A stretch of DNA of 28,751 nucleotides from a virus. Below, in pieces: positions 14,159 through 24,266 of this stretch. The notes beneath the pieces were generated by a model. The model did no database searches and was not told the DNA's origin. It saw nothing but the letters and a program-made list of their open reading frames with translations. The position numbers and the translations under genes were made by a program. The stretch lies in IMG/VR virus record IMGVR_UViG_3300046167_000171, positions 1 through 28,751 of that record; one strand, 5' to 3'. Each line of letters begins with the position of its first letter. The first letter of the stretch is position 1.

Positions 14159-16768
14159 ATGGCAAGATACGATACATATACACAATTTGATGACAGAATG
14201 CTCGAAGACCTAGATATGGGTTACGTAGGATTCAATAATCGTCTGCGTCCGGATCAATTACCAAAGGGTCTTCTAGCGGATAGTAAAAATGGTAGAATGA
14301 ATCAAGATGGCGAGTGGCAAGTTCGTAAAGGTATAAGTAATGTTCTTGCACCACTAGCTACTGGTGGATCTGCATTGACGCTTCCATTTACTTTAGATGA
14401 TGATTTAAGCGGAACTGCTTCAGTAGTAAGTAATGAATTAGTTATTACATTTGGTTCCGATCACGGTTTAGGAACGTCCGGTACAAAAGTTATAACGCTT
14501 TTCGATTTATCCGGTGCTACCATATCTCCAGCTACTACAACTGGAAACTATGAAGCTACTATTACTAGTTCTACTACATTGAAGTTAACTGACAAAACAT
14601 ATAGCTCAGCGTCCGGAACTATAGTAATAGGTGGTGCACAATTAGCTGGTACACCAACACTTTCTGACACTGATGTTAATGAAATATATGGTTCTTGTAT
14701 ATTCTCAGATCCCAATGATGATACAGAGAGTTACATTATGCTTGCGGCTAATACTAAGGTTGTAGCCGTAAAAGTATCGGATCCTAATGTTACCTACGAT
14801 TTAAGTTACCCCATTGGGTTTACTGTATCAGATGATGTAGATATGATACAAGCGTTTAATAAATTGTTTTTATTCCGCAAGGGTGGTAACGTATCCTTCT
14901 TTAAGGATTTGTCCGCTACAAATATAAACACTAGTCCGCAGTTAGAAAAAGTAGAAAGCGGAGAGTTCGAGCAACCACTAGAAATTGTATGCAATGAAGA
15001 TTTTGACTTTGCGGTCATAGAGAATATGGGAGTTGTGCACAAAAATCCCACATCTCTAAATGAAGGAGATGTAATATCAGTAGTCAGTGATAGGTTACAA
15101 ATTGCAACTGGTGTAGTCTCATCTGGATTGAAAATTGGTGAAAGGTTTACGGTAGCAAGAATATTTGAAGCTGGTAGTGCAAAGCCTATATCTGGCATAA
15201 CAAAAGGTACTCAAGTAGCCGATGGAGAGTATGAAAATAGGTTTCCAGTTACAGTGACTTGTACTGGTCACGGTTTTTCCGTAGGAGATCCCATTGATAT
15301 TACTGGAGTAACAGCAGTACACGGTGAAGAGAAGTTTGTTGCATCTGTGACAAATGCTAATGAATTTATTTACTATACTATAAGTTCATCGAGCCTTAGT
15401 AGTGTAGACCCAACTGTCGCATTAGCTGTAGGGTTTGAATTTTTCATAGACGCATCTAAAACAGATTCGCACGTGACAGAAGGAAATAGCTTACAATGCA
15501 CTCCAGTGTTTACCCAAGCGGTTTCTATCGGTTTAGGATTTACCCATATGCCGGCTCCAGAGTACGGTGTATATCACCAAAGAAGACTAGCGGTTCCTTA
15601 TAGGTATAGCGTAAGTGATGCTGAAGATACATATGCGGACCGCAAAATCTTTGATGAAATATTATTGTCTGACATTTTAGATACAGATACATACGACCAA
15701 GTATACGGACAATTTAGATTCAACGCCGGTAAATCCGATTTCAATGTAGGTATGCACTCATTCTCTGATGATAAACTTATTGTGTTTAATCGCAATAGTA
15801 TACACATTGTTGTCGGTAGCGGAAGTATAGCTGACGCGGCTGTGCAATTACTTACTGACGAAGTAGGATTACTAGCCAGAAAATCTGTCGTACAAGTAGG
15901 GAATCAAGTTCTATTCTTATCTGACAATGGTATATACGGAATGAACTTCATTGACTTATATAATCTTCGAGGCAATGATGTACCACTATCAGAAAGTATA
16001 AATAAAACAATATCTGATATAGATAAAGATAATGCAGATAATGCAGTTGCTGTTTATTTTGATAATAAGTACTATATAGCACTTCCTACAAAAACATTTA
16101 CTGACGGAAGTCCAAATTCAGAAGGAATAAATAATGTTTTATTAATTTATAATTTTTTAAATAAAAGCTGGGAATCAATAGATTCCGTAAGTAACACAGA
16201 TACTTCTGGGAATACTATCGGAAGATTTTCTTTTAGTAACTTACTCCTAGCCGGAAAGGGATCTAAGAGAGGTGTTTATGTAACTAATAAAGATGGCGGT
16301 GTGCATAAGCTCGAAGAGTTTGAGGACGGAATAGATAGAGTAATTACCGAAATTGCGGGAAGCCTAAAGAGCACTACGGTTCAAGGTTCTGCTACTACTA
16401 GAATGTTTACACTAGGCTCCATAGACAGAAAGAAATTCAACAACTTTGAAATGCACTTACAGTCTGGAGTGGATAGATCATCGGATGCAACAATATCAGC
16501 TACTACCGAAAACCTTGATTCCGAGCCAGCATTGGACTTAACTCCTAGTGGAAGCGTAGGAACAACATACGGACCTTTCAAAAATTCAGATGGTGTAGAT
16601 CAGTCCAACATACCAGCAAATGAAGATGTGTCCATCAGAGGACGCATCGGAAACAAAAGAGCTTACGGTATGCAGATTACCTTAAATAGTACTTTGGGTA
16701 GACCTAGGTTAAGATCCCTAAAGGTAGCTGGAGCTGAGACATTCCGCTCGACAAGTAGTGTACAATAG
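14159..16768 (+). CDS. Tail nozzle-like virion protein (T7 gp12-type)
   Basis: An 869-residue structural protein, probably the lower tail or nozzle component of a short-tailed phage. The N-terminus (NNRLRPDQLPKGLLADSKNG, then EWQVRKGI) is the pattern that starts many nozzle or tail-tubular-B-like proteins. The body is beta-propeller-like, with the typical segments VYHQRRLAVPYRY, FSDDKLIVFNRNSIHIVVGS, LLARKSVVQVGNQVLFLSDN and GIYGMNF. Two inserted beta units contain a GHG(F/L)-type turn (about residues 77-155 and 345-410); these look like small adhesion or E1-FCCH-like modules. The stop of the preceding gene abuts its ATG. It precedes the tail fibre gene, in agreement with the role. Confidence 0.75.
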   Translation: MARYDTYTQFDDRMLEDLDMGYVGFNNRLRPDQLPKGLLADSKNGRMNQDGEWQVRKGISNVLAPLATGGSALTLPFTLDDDLSGTASVVSNELVITFGSDHGLGTSGTKVITLFDLSGATISPATTTGNYEATITSSTTLKLTDKTYSSASGTIVIGGAQLAGTPTLSDTDVNEIYGSCIFSDPNDDTESYIMLAANTKVVAVKVSDPNVTYDLSYPIGFTVSDDVDMIQAFNKLFLFRKGGNVSFFKDLSATNINTSPQLEKVESGEFEQPLEIVCNEDFDFAVIENMGVVHKNPTSLNEGDVISVVSDRLQIATGVVSSGLKIGERFTVARIFEAGSAKPISGITKGTQVADGEYENRFPVTVTCTGHGFSVGDPIDITGVTAVHGEEKFVASVTNANEFIYYTISSSSLSSVDPTVALAVGFEFFIDASKTDSHVTEGNSLQCTPVFTQAVSIGLGFTHMPAPEYGVYHQRRLAVPYRYSVSDAEDTYADRKIFDEILLSDILDTDTYDQVYGQFRFNAGKSDFNVGMHSFSDDKLIVFNRNSIHIVVGSGSIADAAVQLLTDEVGLLARKSVVQVGNQVLFLSDNGIYGMNFIDLYNLRGNDVPLSESINKTISDIDKDNADNAVAVYFDNKYYIALPTKTFTDGSPNSEGINNVLLIYNFLNKSWESIDSVSNTDTSGNTIGRFSFSNLLLAGKGSKRGVYVTNKDGGVHKLEEFEDGIDRVITEIAGSLKSTTVQGSATTRMFTLGSIDRKKFNNFEMHLQSGVDRSSDATISATTENLDSEPALDLTPSGSVGTTYGPFKNSDGVDQSNIPANEDVSIRGRIGNKRAYGMQITLNSTLGRPRLRSLKVAGAETFRSTSSVQ

Positions 16769-16789
16769 TAATAAATAATTTAATAAGAT

Positions 16790-18476
16790 ATGTCTATTTT
16801 AATTAAAGGAAAAGAGTTTGGTCCAACCGAGCAAGTAACATCAACTAAGTTGGACGAATTGGTTGATAACGCGTCATTTACGGACACAAATGAAAATTCA
16901 GTAGCTTACATCGGTACTAGTGGTACGTGTTTACAAGGCGGAGGACTAGAGGTTACAAGTTTAGGTCAACTTCAAATAGCTGATTCTGGTGTAAATACTA
17001 GCGAAATATCCGATAGTGCAGTTACTACTACAAAGATAGCAAGCTCTGCTGTGACTACAGCTAAGATTGCAAATGCAAATGTTACTAACGCGAAACTAGA
17101 AACCAATGCTGTTACTACTGCAAAAATAACAGATGACGCAGTAACTCAAGCTAAAATAGCGGATGATGCAGTAGGGGCGGATCAATTAGCTTCAGACGCT
17201 GTTGTGACTGCATCTATAGTAGACTCTAATGTAACTACAGCCAAGATTGCAGATGCTAATGTTACTACTTCCAAGATTGCGGATGCTAATGTTACTACTT
17301 CCAAGATTGCCGATACCTCAATGTACGACTGTCAAGATTGCCGATACCTCAATTACGACTGTAAAGATTGCAGATTCAAGCGTTACAACTGATAAGATTG
17401 CAGATTCAAGCGTTACAACTGATAAGATTGCTAATTTAAATGTTACCACTGCAAAAATTGAAGATACCTCAATTACGACTGGAAAGATTGCTAATGACGC
17501 TATTACTACTGCAAAGATAGCAGACGATGTTGAACTTGGCGGAAACCCTACAACTACTACTCAAGCTGCCGCAGACAATTCAACTAGAATAGCTACTACA
17601 GCTTATGTTACTAGTGGTATAGCAAATGCACTTACCGGAAGCGGTGGTATATTTGGTACTATAGATTCAACAGCTGATTCAAACCCTAAGATTTTCTCTA
17701 AGAACTCAAGTGGCGATTACGACAGCGTAGCCCCAAGTGGCGATGTAGCAATGACTCAAGCTGGTGCATTTACCATTCAAGCCAATGCGGTAGAGGGAAC
17801 TATGCTTAATAGTAATACCGTAGATGATTATAGTATAGAGTTAAGCAGCAATACATTAAGTATAAAAGATGATGGAGTAACTACCGCTAAGATTTTAAAT
17901 TCAAATGTCACTAAAGCTAAGATTGAAGACGTAGCTAATATGAAGGTATTAGGTAACACTTCTGGTAGTGCCACAGCTCCTCAAGAAGTTACTATTAATG
18001 ATACAGATAATATGAGTGACGCGAGTGCTACTACGCTTGCTACCTCAGAAAGTATCAAGGCTTATGCTGATACTGCCGCAGAAAGCACTGGCGTAAAGGT
18101 AGCTACTTATGGATTAGCTAGTGGTAGCACAGCTAGTGATATTACTATACAGTTGACGGAACAAGCTGACCCGGACAATATTGCTAGTGTGTCTAGTGGA
18201 GTTATATCGATAGGTGCTGGTACCTATCTTATAAGATTTTATGGATATTACGATAGATATGCTGGAGAATATGATATTGATTATATAATTAATGATAGTA
18301 TTGTCGCAGATAGAAATATGGATTCTGATGCAGACTCTGGAACCTTCGTCTATGATTGCATCCATACAAATGCTTCTGGAACAGATACTATGCAAATAAA
18401 CCTTGACGAAATTGGCTCTTTCGCCGGAATTCGTTGGGAAAACGTTGGCGTTACTATAATGAAACTAGGATCTTAA
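16790..18476 (+). CDS. Tail fibre with decapeptide repeats and C1q-like head (frame interrupted by +1 base near 17323)
   Basis: Trimeric tail fibre for host attachment. The N-terminus (MSILIKGKEFGPTEQVTSTK) would join the tail. Residues about 64-245 consist of ten-residue repeats of the type VTTAKIADAN, a shaft-forming pattern. After a linker comes a C-terminal jelly-roll-like domain (SSGVISIGAGTYLIRFYGYY ... WENVGVTIMKL) resembling C1q/TNF heads. As deposited the frame stops at 17390-17392, leaving 200 residues. Comparison of the DNA repeats shows one extra G at 17323 (CTCAATGTACGACT against CTCAATTACGACT in the next copies). Removing it restores 561 residues. No Shine-Dalgarno is seen before the ATG. 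The break may be a base-calling error or an on/off switch of receptor binding. Confidence 0.8.
16980..17530 (+). repeat. 30-base tandem repeats in the tail fibre shaft
   Basis: About eighteen imperfect 30-base units encode the decapeptide pattern (VTTAKIAD with two variable residues). Adjacent copies such as GATGCTAATGTTACTACTTC and GATTCAAGCGTTACAACTGA are identical over long stretches, so slippage or unequal recombination could change the shaft length. The frame interruption at 17323 falls inside this block. Confidence 0.85.
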
Positions 18477-18485
18477 TAATTTAAT

Positions 18486-20453
18486 ATGAAGAACTTTTTA
18501 ATAGAATTTTTTAGACCTTTAGATAATCTCATCTTCAATTACCTCGTAAAGATGGGTGGTATTAAGCCCTTTTGGGAAGCAATAATTGGAGGAGCTCTTT
18601 CAGCAAGATCAGCTAGTAAAAGCCGCAAGTCTGCAGAAAAATCTGAGGCAAAATCACAAGCTCAAATAGATGAAGCCTTTGAAAAAATAAGAGACCCTAT
18701 TGAGATAATTCTAGAAGCTTACGGTCCAGAAGGATTGTACAGCGAAGAAGTTATGGGTTCAATACTTGGAGCTGAATCCAAGTTTATGGGTCCAATGACG
18801 GACTTACTTAAGGACTATGGTCAAACAATGGCTTTCGGCGAAGGTGGATTGGATGAATTATCCAAGCAGACTACTGAAAGTATTCTAAGCAGAATGCAAG
18901 AACTTGGACCGGAGTTCAGAGAAGCTCTCGAAGATCCAAGACAACGTGCTTTAGTCGAAGATCAGATCGAACGCTTCAAAACATCTTATGAGCAAACTGA
19001 AGCTAATTCAGCAGAAAGAGAAGCGGTTGCAAAAGAGTTTGATGCTGGATTAAAAAGTTCATTACAACAAGCTGGCGTATCAATAGATACTATAAAGCAA
19101 GCTGAAGTAGATTCCGCTAGACCTTTCTTAGAAAGAGTAGAAGGATTTGATACATCAAGAATTAGAGACTTTGACTTAGGGGCGTTAAAAGATTTTGATA
19201 CTAGTGCGTTAAAAGATTTTGATACTAGTGCGTTAAAAGATTTTGATACTAGTAGATTGAAAGATTTTGATACTAGTAGATTGAGAGATTTTGACTTCAG
19301 TGGATTAGAAAATTTAAGTTTCGATGAACTAAGGAACTTACCTATGGAGCAAAGCTCTGCGTTCTTAGGAGACATCCGAGGATTAACGGACGTAGAGAGA
19401 GCAGAAGCTGAAAGGCTTACAGAAGCCGCTAGAGGTCCTCTCGGCTTTGAATCCCTTCGTAGAGCAGAACAAGCCGCACGATCAGAAGGTGGTGCCTTAG
19501 GTAGACAGCTAGATGCTTCAGCAGTAGCAAGAGCTGCTTTAGGTAGAGAAGAAGCTGTTATGGCTCGTGAAGATAGAGCCGCTGCCGCACGAGCAAGAGC
19601 CGCTCAAATGGCTGGGCTTGGTGGCAAGTTAGGATTGTCTCAAGAATCATTGAGGGGTGACTTAGCTACTACAGCCGCAAAACTAGGATTAACTCAACAG
19701 CAACTACTATCGACACTTGGTTTAAGTGCAACCGAAGCTGCAGAGAGATTACGATTAGGAGCACTTGAATCTGGATTAGGTTTAGATTTAAGTGCAACCG
19801 AAGCTGCTACTAGACTTGGGTTAAGTGCAACCGAAGCTGCTACTAGACTAGGATTAAGTGCAACCGAAGCTGCATCCAGACTAGGATTAGGTGCAGAAGA
19901 GGCTGCATCTAAAATTGATCTATCCGCACTAGGACTAGGAGCCGAGCTCGGTTTAAGTTTAGATAAACTAGGTCTAGCGAGAGAAGAATTAGCAAGCAAC
20001 CAATTAATTAATCTAGCTAAACTTCAAGGAACATATGGGGCACAAGCTAGACAAGAAGCTTTGCAAGCTAGACAAGAAGGTAGAGCTGGATTCAGAGATG
20101 TATTTGAAGCATCTAGTGCAATGAGTGTCGATCCAAGTAGTATATTTCTTGGAGAAGCTGCCCCGGCATTTAATTTGTACTCAAGTATTTTGTCTCAAAC
20201 ACCGGGAACAATATTCACTGACCCCGGATTTGCCCTTAATATAGGTTCACAGTACGACACTACACAAGCTGATATACTATTAGGTGGAGCTGGTATATCT
20301 GCTTCTCAAGCCGCTGGAAAGTATAAGACAGCTGGAGATCAGTTCGGTACTGCATTAAATTTATTCGGCGGTATAGATTTCGGCGGAGGCGGTGGCGGAA
20401 GCGGAAGCGGTACAGTAAACCCAAATTCATTTAGCTACAATTTATTTGATTAA
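18486..20453 (+). CDS. Internal virion (ejection) protein with octapeptide and 11-residue repeats
   Basis: A 655-residue protein, first of three long helical proteins after the tail fibre, the usual site of DNA-ejection proteins in podoviruses. The N-terminus has an apolar stretch (PFWEAIIGGALSARSASKSR). Residues 60-215 are charged helix. Residues 221-284 are eight octapeptides of the type FDTSALKD. Residues 285-400 are Ala/Arg/Glu-rich helix. Residues 400-498 are nine 11-residue units of the type LGLSATEAATR, an amphipathic pattern that can lie on membranes or form long bundles. The C-terminus is Gly-rich (FGGGGGGSGSG) and ends in NSFSYNLFD. No enzyme motif is visible. The role as an ejection protein is inferred from position, helicity and repeats. 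Confidence 0.7.
   Translation: MKNFLIEFFRPLDNLIFNYLVKMGGIKPFWEAIIGGALSARSASKSRKSAEKSEAKSQAQIDEAFEKIRDPIEIILEAYGPEGLYSEEVMGSILGAESKFMGPMTDLLKDYGQTMAFGEGGLDELSKQTTESILSRMQELGPEFREALEDPRQRALVEDQIERFKTSYEQTEANSAEREAVAKEFDAGLKSSLQQAGVSIDTIKQAEVDSARPFLERVEGFDTSRIRDFDLGALKDFDTSALKDFDTSALKDFDTSRLKDFDTSRLRDFDFSGLENLSFDELRNLPMEQSSAFLGDIRGLTDVERAEAERLTEAARGPLGFESLRRAEQAARSEGGALGRQLDASAVARAALGREEAVMAREDRAAAARARAAQMAGLGGKLGLSQESLRGDLATTAAKLGLTQQQLLSTLGLSATEAAERLRLGALESGLGLDLSATEAATRLGLSATEAATRLGLSATEAASRLGLGAEEAASKIDLSALGLGAELGLSLDKLGLAREELASNQLINLAKLQGTYGAQARQEALQARQEGRAGFRDVFEASSAMSVDPSSIFLGEAAPAFNLYSSILSQTPGTIFTDPGFALNIGSQYDTTQADILLGGAGISASQAAGKYKTAGDQFGTALNLFGGIDFGGGGGGSGSGTVNPNSFSYNLFD
19146..19337 (+). 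repeat. 24-base tandem repeats (octapeptide FDTSxLKD)
   Basis: Eight in-frame 24-base units encode residues 221-284 of the ejection protein. The central copies (AAAGATTTTGATACTAGTGC and neighbours) are nearly identical in DNA, implying recent duplication; the outer units (FDLGALKD, FDFSGLEN, LSFDELRN) have diverged. Confidence 0.9.
19683..19979 (+). repeat. 33-base tandem repeats (11-residue LGLSATEAATR)
   Basis: Nine in-frame 33-base units encode residues 400-498. The core TTAAGTGCAACCGAAGCTGC occurs four times with almost no change (19722, 19788, 19821 and 19854). The 11-residue period with Leu/Leu on one face and Thr/Glu/Arg on the other is a hendecad amphipathic helix. Confidence 0.88.
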
Positions 20454-20455
20454 TT

Positions 20456-21523
20456 ATGTTTCAAAGAGGAGTATCACCAGTTAGACTATCTCAATTAGAT
20501 GTTCGCCCAGCAGTTGAAGCCGCTCAGATGGTTGCAGCCGCAAAGGCGAATCTAAATAGTAGTATAGGTCAATCAGTTCTAAAGTTTCAAGAGAAGCAAC
20601 AAGAAAAGAAACAAAAGGAAATGACGGTTAATGCTCTGAAGAGTTTTGCTCCGGGATTAAATGAAGATATGTATAAAGCTGCCGCCAATGATGATAGCGT
20701 TAAAGATAGTCTTATGTTATTTGGTAGAGAGCAAGCTAAGGCTGCTGCTGAATTAGAATTAGCTAAATTACAAGCACAGCAACCGCCGAAACTATCTGCA
20801 CAAGAAGAAAAGATACAGATTTTCCAAGATACTTTTAACCTTTCTAGACAAGATGCTGTTGATTTAGCACAAGGTACAAAGAGATTTATCACTGATCCAA
20901 TTACAAAGAAATCAGCTATAGTAAACATCAGAACTAATGAAGTTACACCAGTTGATGTTCCGCAAGAGGCACAAGATACTATTGTTAGTGATACAACTTT
21001 ACCAACAGAGGATTCTGCATCTAGTATAAATCTATATCAAATGGCTGAAACCACTACTGGTTTAGTTCCCTTGCTTTCCGCTAAAGCACAAGGTATTACC
21101 GGTCAATTAGGCGTAGATGTAGCCGATGAAGAACTATTAGAAAATATTCAAACTTTCAAAACTGCACAACAAGATATTATACGATCATTAAGAGCTAGTC
21201 CCAAAATCCTAGCAACTGAAATGAATCGTTTAGCTCAAGAGTTAGATATTAGCCCCGGTGCTTTTAAAGACGTAAAAACTTTAAGATCACAACTAAGGAG
21301 TATAGATAAATCAATAAACTCTAGAGTAGAAAATATTGAAAGATTAATAGCAGATCCAAACGCTTCAGCTGAAGATGTAAGAGGTGCAAGAAGCCTCAGA
21401 AATGATTTAATAAATTTCAAAAGAATCTTAGGTGTTCCAGTTGATAATGAAGTATTTCAAGGGACTTCAACTCAAGATTTATCAAACATAGGAAACATAG
21501 CTAATAAGTATTTGAATCAATAA
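20456..21523 (+). CDS. Second internal virion protein (helical, unknown detail)
   Basis: A 355-residue helical protein following the repeat-bearing ejection protein by 2 bases and overlapping the next gene by one base (TAATG). The N-terminal RLSQLDVRPAVEAAQMVAAA leads into a Gln/Lys-rich coiled coil (FQEKQQEKKQKEMTVNALKS). Residues 105-200 hold a more mixed, probably folded segment (QDTFNLSRQDAVDLAQGTKR). The C-terminal half is coiled coil (NRLAQELDISPGAFKDVKTL). No enzymatic motif, signal or membrane helix is visible. By position and character it is an internal core or ejection protein of the virion; its exact counterpart in T7 or P22 cannot be stated. Confidence 0.7.
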   Translation: MFQRGVSPVRLSQLDVRPAVEAAQMVAAAKANLNSSIGQSVLKFQEKQQEKKQKEMTVNALKSFAPGLNEDMYKAAANDDSVKDSLMLFGREQAKAAAELELAKLQAQQPPKLSAQEEKIQIFQDTFNLSRQDAVDLAQGTKRFITDPITKKSAIVNIRTNEVTPVDVPQEAQDTIVSDTTLPTEDSASSINLYQMAETTTGLVPLLSAKAQGITGQLGVDVADEELLENIQTFKTAQQDIIRSLRASPKILATEMNRLAQELDISPGAFKDVKTLRSQLRSIDKSINSRVENIERLIADPNASAEDVRGARSLRNDLINFKRILGVPVDNEVFQGTSTQDLSNIGNIANKYLNQ

Positions 21524-24192
21524 TGGATTTAACTAACGAACAACTTGCTGAAGCTCTAAGAAGAGCTGATGCTTTAGCACAACAAGGCGATGAGCAAGCT
21601 AAATTAGATGCCATCGCTTTATCGCAAGAGTATCAAAAAAGGGTATCACAGCCAACTGAAGTTACTACAGAAGAGCCTAAAGAACCTCAAGTAGAAGAGA
21701 GTCCTTCTGGCTTTATGCCTTTCTTAAATAAAAGTATAGCTACTGCATTTGGTGCTCCAGTAGACATTACTAACGCTGCGTTAAATCTAGTTGGTTTAGG
21801 TACAGATAGACCTATAGGAGGCTCGGAAAGCATTAGACAAGCTATGGGTATCGCTGGCATAAAAACCCCAGAAAGAGCTCCGGAAACATTTGTGGAAAGA
21901 GCTGGTCAAGTTGGCGGAGAGTTTGCGTCATTTATGATACCCGGAGCAGCGGCAACTAAAGCATTATCTCAAATTCCAGTAACAGCTGGAAGCAAACTTC
22001 AGACCGTTGGCAGACTTGCGACTCAAATGCAAGAAGAAATGATAAAAAGACCCGGAAGAGCATTGACCACCGAAACTCTTGCGGTTCCCGGAGTTGCTAC
22101 AGCAAGAACTATCGCAGAGGAAAATCAATTTTCACCTACTCAACAAATGCTTGCTGAAGTAGCTGGCGGTGTTACACCATCGGCACTAGTCTCAACGGCG
22201 GCTAAAATTAGCCCAACTCGTTTGACGGCAGTCGCATTGACTCCTTTTTTAAAGTCCGGTGCAAAGGCTAGAGCATCTCGAAGAGTTCAACAAATAGTTG
22301 CAGATCCAAAGGCATCCGCAAAACGCATTGAAGACTTAAAGGGTTCCGCACTTCTACCCGGAGCCAGAACAGAAGATGCTGGTTTAATGAACCTAGAGCA
22401 AGCTGTACTAAGAGAAGATCCACAGTTACAAGCTAGGATGACTGAAAAGCGTGCCGAAACTATCAATGATTTGAAGAAAGAAATCAGAAAGTCTGGTAAC
22501 GTTAAAAATACTAGAAAATTTTTAGAAGCTAGAATAAAAAGACTAAATAAGGCAATAGATGTTAGGGTAGAAAGAGCCGCAGAAGATGTAGAGCAATCTT
22601 TATTAGCACTTAATGCACAGAATTTAGATCCAATTACTGCAAAACAAGCATCTAATAAGGTAGTAAGAGACATATTAGAAGAAGCACTCGCTGATGGAAG
22701 AGTTCAAGAAGAAGAGCTATGGTCAGCTATACCTCAAGCACTAAAGGGAAAAACAAGTAATACTAGAAGTGCTTTACAAAAAGAAATTGATAATTTATCA
22801 ACTGCACAACAAGACGATATACCTATAATCGCTAGAACTATTATTGAAGCAGATGATTTTAAAGTAACTTCAGTTAAAGAAATAGATGGATTATATAGAA
22901 AACTAGGAGAAGAAGCAACTAGAGCAAGAGCTGCCGGTGACTTTAATAAAGCTAGAATTTCTGAAAATATTCGTAGTGCCATTCTTGCGGATTTAGATAA
23001 CTTTAGTGCAAAGGGTGCTGGAGCTGATTCGTTAAAAGCAGCTAGAGCTTACAGTAGACAACTCAATGAGAAGTTCAGACGTGGACCCATTGGTAACATT
23101 ATGGGATTCTCTCGTGAAGGTGGCGAAAAGATTGCTAGGGATTTAACTATTCCTACAATCATAGGTCCCGGCGGAGTAAAAGGTAGACTAGGAGTTGAAG
23201 CACTACAAAAGGCTGTCGATGACCCAACTGCATTAGAAGGTATTACAAATTACTTAAAGGCTGATTTTGCACAAAATGTTTTAGATCCAAACACTGGTAG
23301 AATAAATCCAGCTAGGTATGAAACATTCGTTCGCCGAAATGCAGAAATACTTGAGTTAGTTCCTTCTACGAAACAGCAACTAGCATCATCTAGAAGTGCC
23401 GAAGATGTTCTTAGAAGAGTTACAAAGAGAGGTGATGGTTTCCGTAAAGCATTTGATAAATCTTCAGTATCCGTCATATCAAGGTTGGTAAACGCACCCA
23501 TAGATCAAGAAATAAGAAAAGTTTTGGCTTCTACTGACCCAGTGGAATCTATGTCTTCTTTAGTAAGAGCTGCTAGTAAAGATAAAAGTGGTCAAGCTAT
23601 GGATGGATTAAAGTCTGGTCTAGCTGAACATTTGATAAATATTGCTTCAGTTCGTAAAACAGATGTTTTAGGAAGACCAATAATAGATGCTAATAAACTT
23701 AGAGCTCTGTTGCTTGACTCTAATTTCTCTGATCCTTTACGTAAAGTATTTACACCAAATGAAATGGCTGACATCACTAACAATGTTAAACAAATGGCGG
23801 CTCTTCAAAAACAAGCAGTAGCGAGAAAAGATGTTCCAATTATTGAAGACAGAGCTGGATTTATATTAGATAAGTTCGCAGCTATATTAGGTGCGAAAGC
23901 TGGTGCCAAGTTATCATCTACTGCCGGTGGTTCTATTCAGTCCGCAAATATCGGATCTCAAGCAGCTCGTAAGTTCTTAAATGGTATGGTTGCAGATAAG
24001 GCTAAGGCTATGCTAGTTGATGCTGTTCAAGACCCAGAACTAATGAAGGTTTTACTTACCCACAAGGTACCAAACAAAGCTAATGAAAGAGTAATACGTA
24101 ACTATATGCTTTCTCCGATTGGCTCTAGATTAGTCGATGAAGCTACTTTACAAGAAGCTAAGAGAGAAGCTCGCACAGAGGGTCGTAAATAA
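21523..24192 (+). CDS. Large internal virion / DNA-ejection protein
   Basis: An 889-residue protein, last of the late genes. The N-terminus (LTNEQLAEALRRADALAQQG and then LDAIALSQEYQKRV) is a short helical repeat common in large ejection proteins of marine podovirus-like phages, followed by an acidic linker. Residues 60-260 contain apolar, Gly/Ala-rich segments (FASFMIPGAAATKALSQIPV; MLAEVAGGVTPSALVSTAAK) that may insert into the host membrane. The remaining 600 residues are Arg/Lys/Glu-rich helices. No transglycosylase motif is seen, unlike T7 gp16. It probably travels inside the head and forms part of the DNA conduit at entry. Its stop is 4 bases from the converging terminator hairpin. Confidence 0.72.
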   Translation: MDLTNEQLAEALRRADALAQQGDEQAKLDAIALSQEYQKRVSQPTEVTTEEPKEPQVEESPSGFMPFLNKSIATAFGAPVDITNAALNLVGLGTDRPIGGSESIRQAMGIAGIKTPERAPETFVERAGQVGGEFASFMIPGAAATKALSQIPVTAGSKLQTVGRLATQMQEEMIKRPGRALTTETLAVPGVATARTIAEENQFSPTQQMLAEVAGGVTPSALVSTAAKISPTRLTAVALTPFLKSGAKARASRRVQQIVADPKASAKRIEDLKGSALLPGARTEDAGLMNLEQAVLREDPQLQARMTEKRAETINDLKKEIRKSGNVKNTRKFLEARIKRLNKAIDVRVERAAEDVEQSLLALNAQNLDPITAKQASNKVVRDILEEALADGRVQEEELWSAIPQALKGKTSNTRSALQKEIDNLSTAQQDDIPIIARTIIEADDFKVTSVKEIDGLYRKLGEEATRARAAGDFNKARISENIRSAILADLDNFSAKGAGADSLKAARAYSRQLNEKFRRGPIGNIMGFSREGGEKIARDLTIPTIIGPGGVKGRLGVEALQKAVDDPTALEGITNYLKADFAQNVLDPNTGRINPARYETFVRRNAEILELVPSTKQQLASSRSAEDVLRRVTKRGDGFRKAFDKSSVSVISRLVNAPIDQEIRKVLASTDPVESMSSLVRAASKDKSGQAMDGLKSGLAEHLINIASVRKTDVLGRPIIDANKLRALLLDSNFSDPLRKVFTPNEMADITNNVKQMAALQKQAVARKDVPIIEDRAGFILDKFAAILGAKAGAKLSSTAGGSIQSANIGSQAARKFLNGMVADKAKAMLVDAVQDPELMKVLLTHKVPNKANERVIRNYMLSPIGSRLVDEATLQEAKREARTEGRK

Positions 24193-24196
24193 TAAA

Positions 24197-24233
24197 AGCC
24201 CCCACCGAAAAACAAAACAAAACGGTGAGGGCT
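24197..24233. terminator. Hairpin between convergent gene arms
   Basis: AGCCCCCACCG (24197-24207) pairs with CGGTGAGGGCT (24223-24233), an 11-pair stem with one mismatch and an A-rich loop. On the - strand it is followed by TTTTATTATTT, making a good terminator for leftward genes. On the + strand no T-run follows, so it may only weakly stop the late transcript. Confidence 0.85.
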
Positions 24234-24266
24234 AGTAGATAATGGTTAACAATAAACCTAACTGCT

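Noticed and set aside
16980-17530. CRISPR-like array
   Set aside because: The 30-base repeats are contiguous, coding and imperfect, with no spacers; they encode the tail-fibre shaft.
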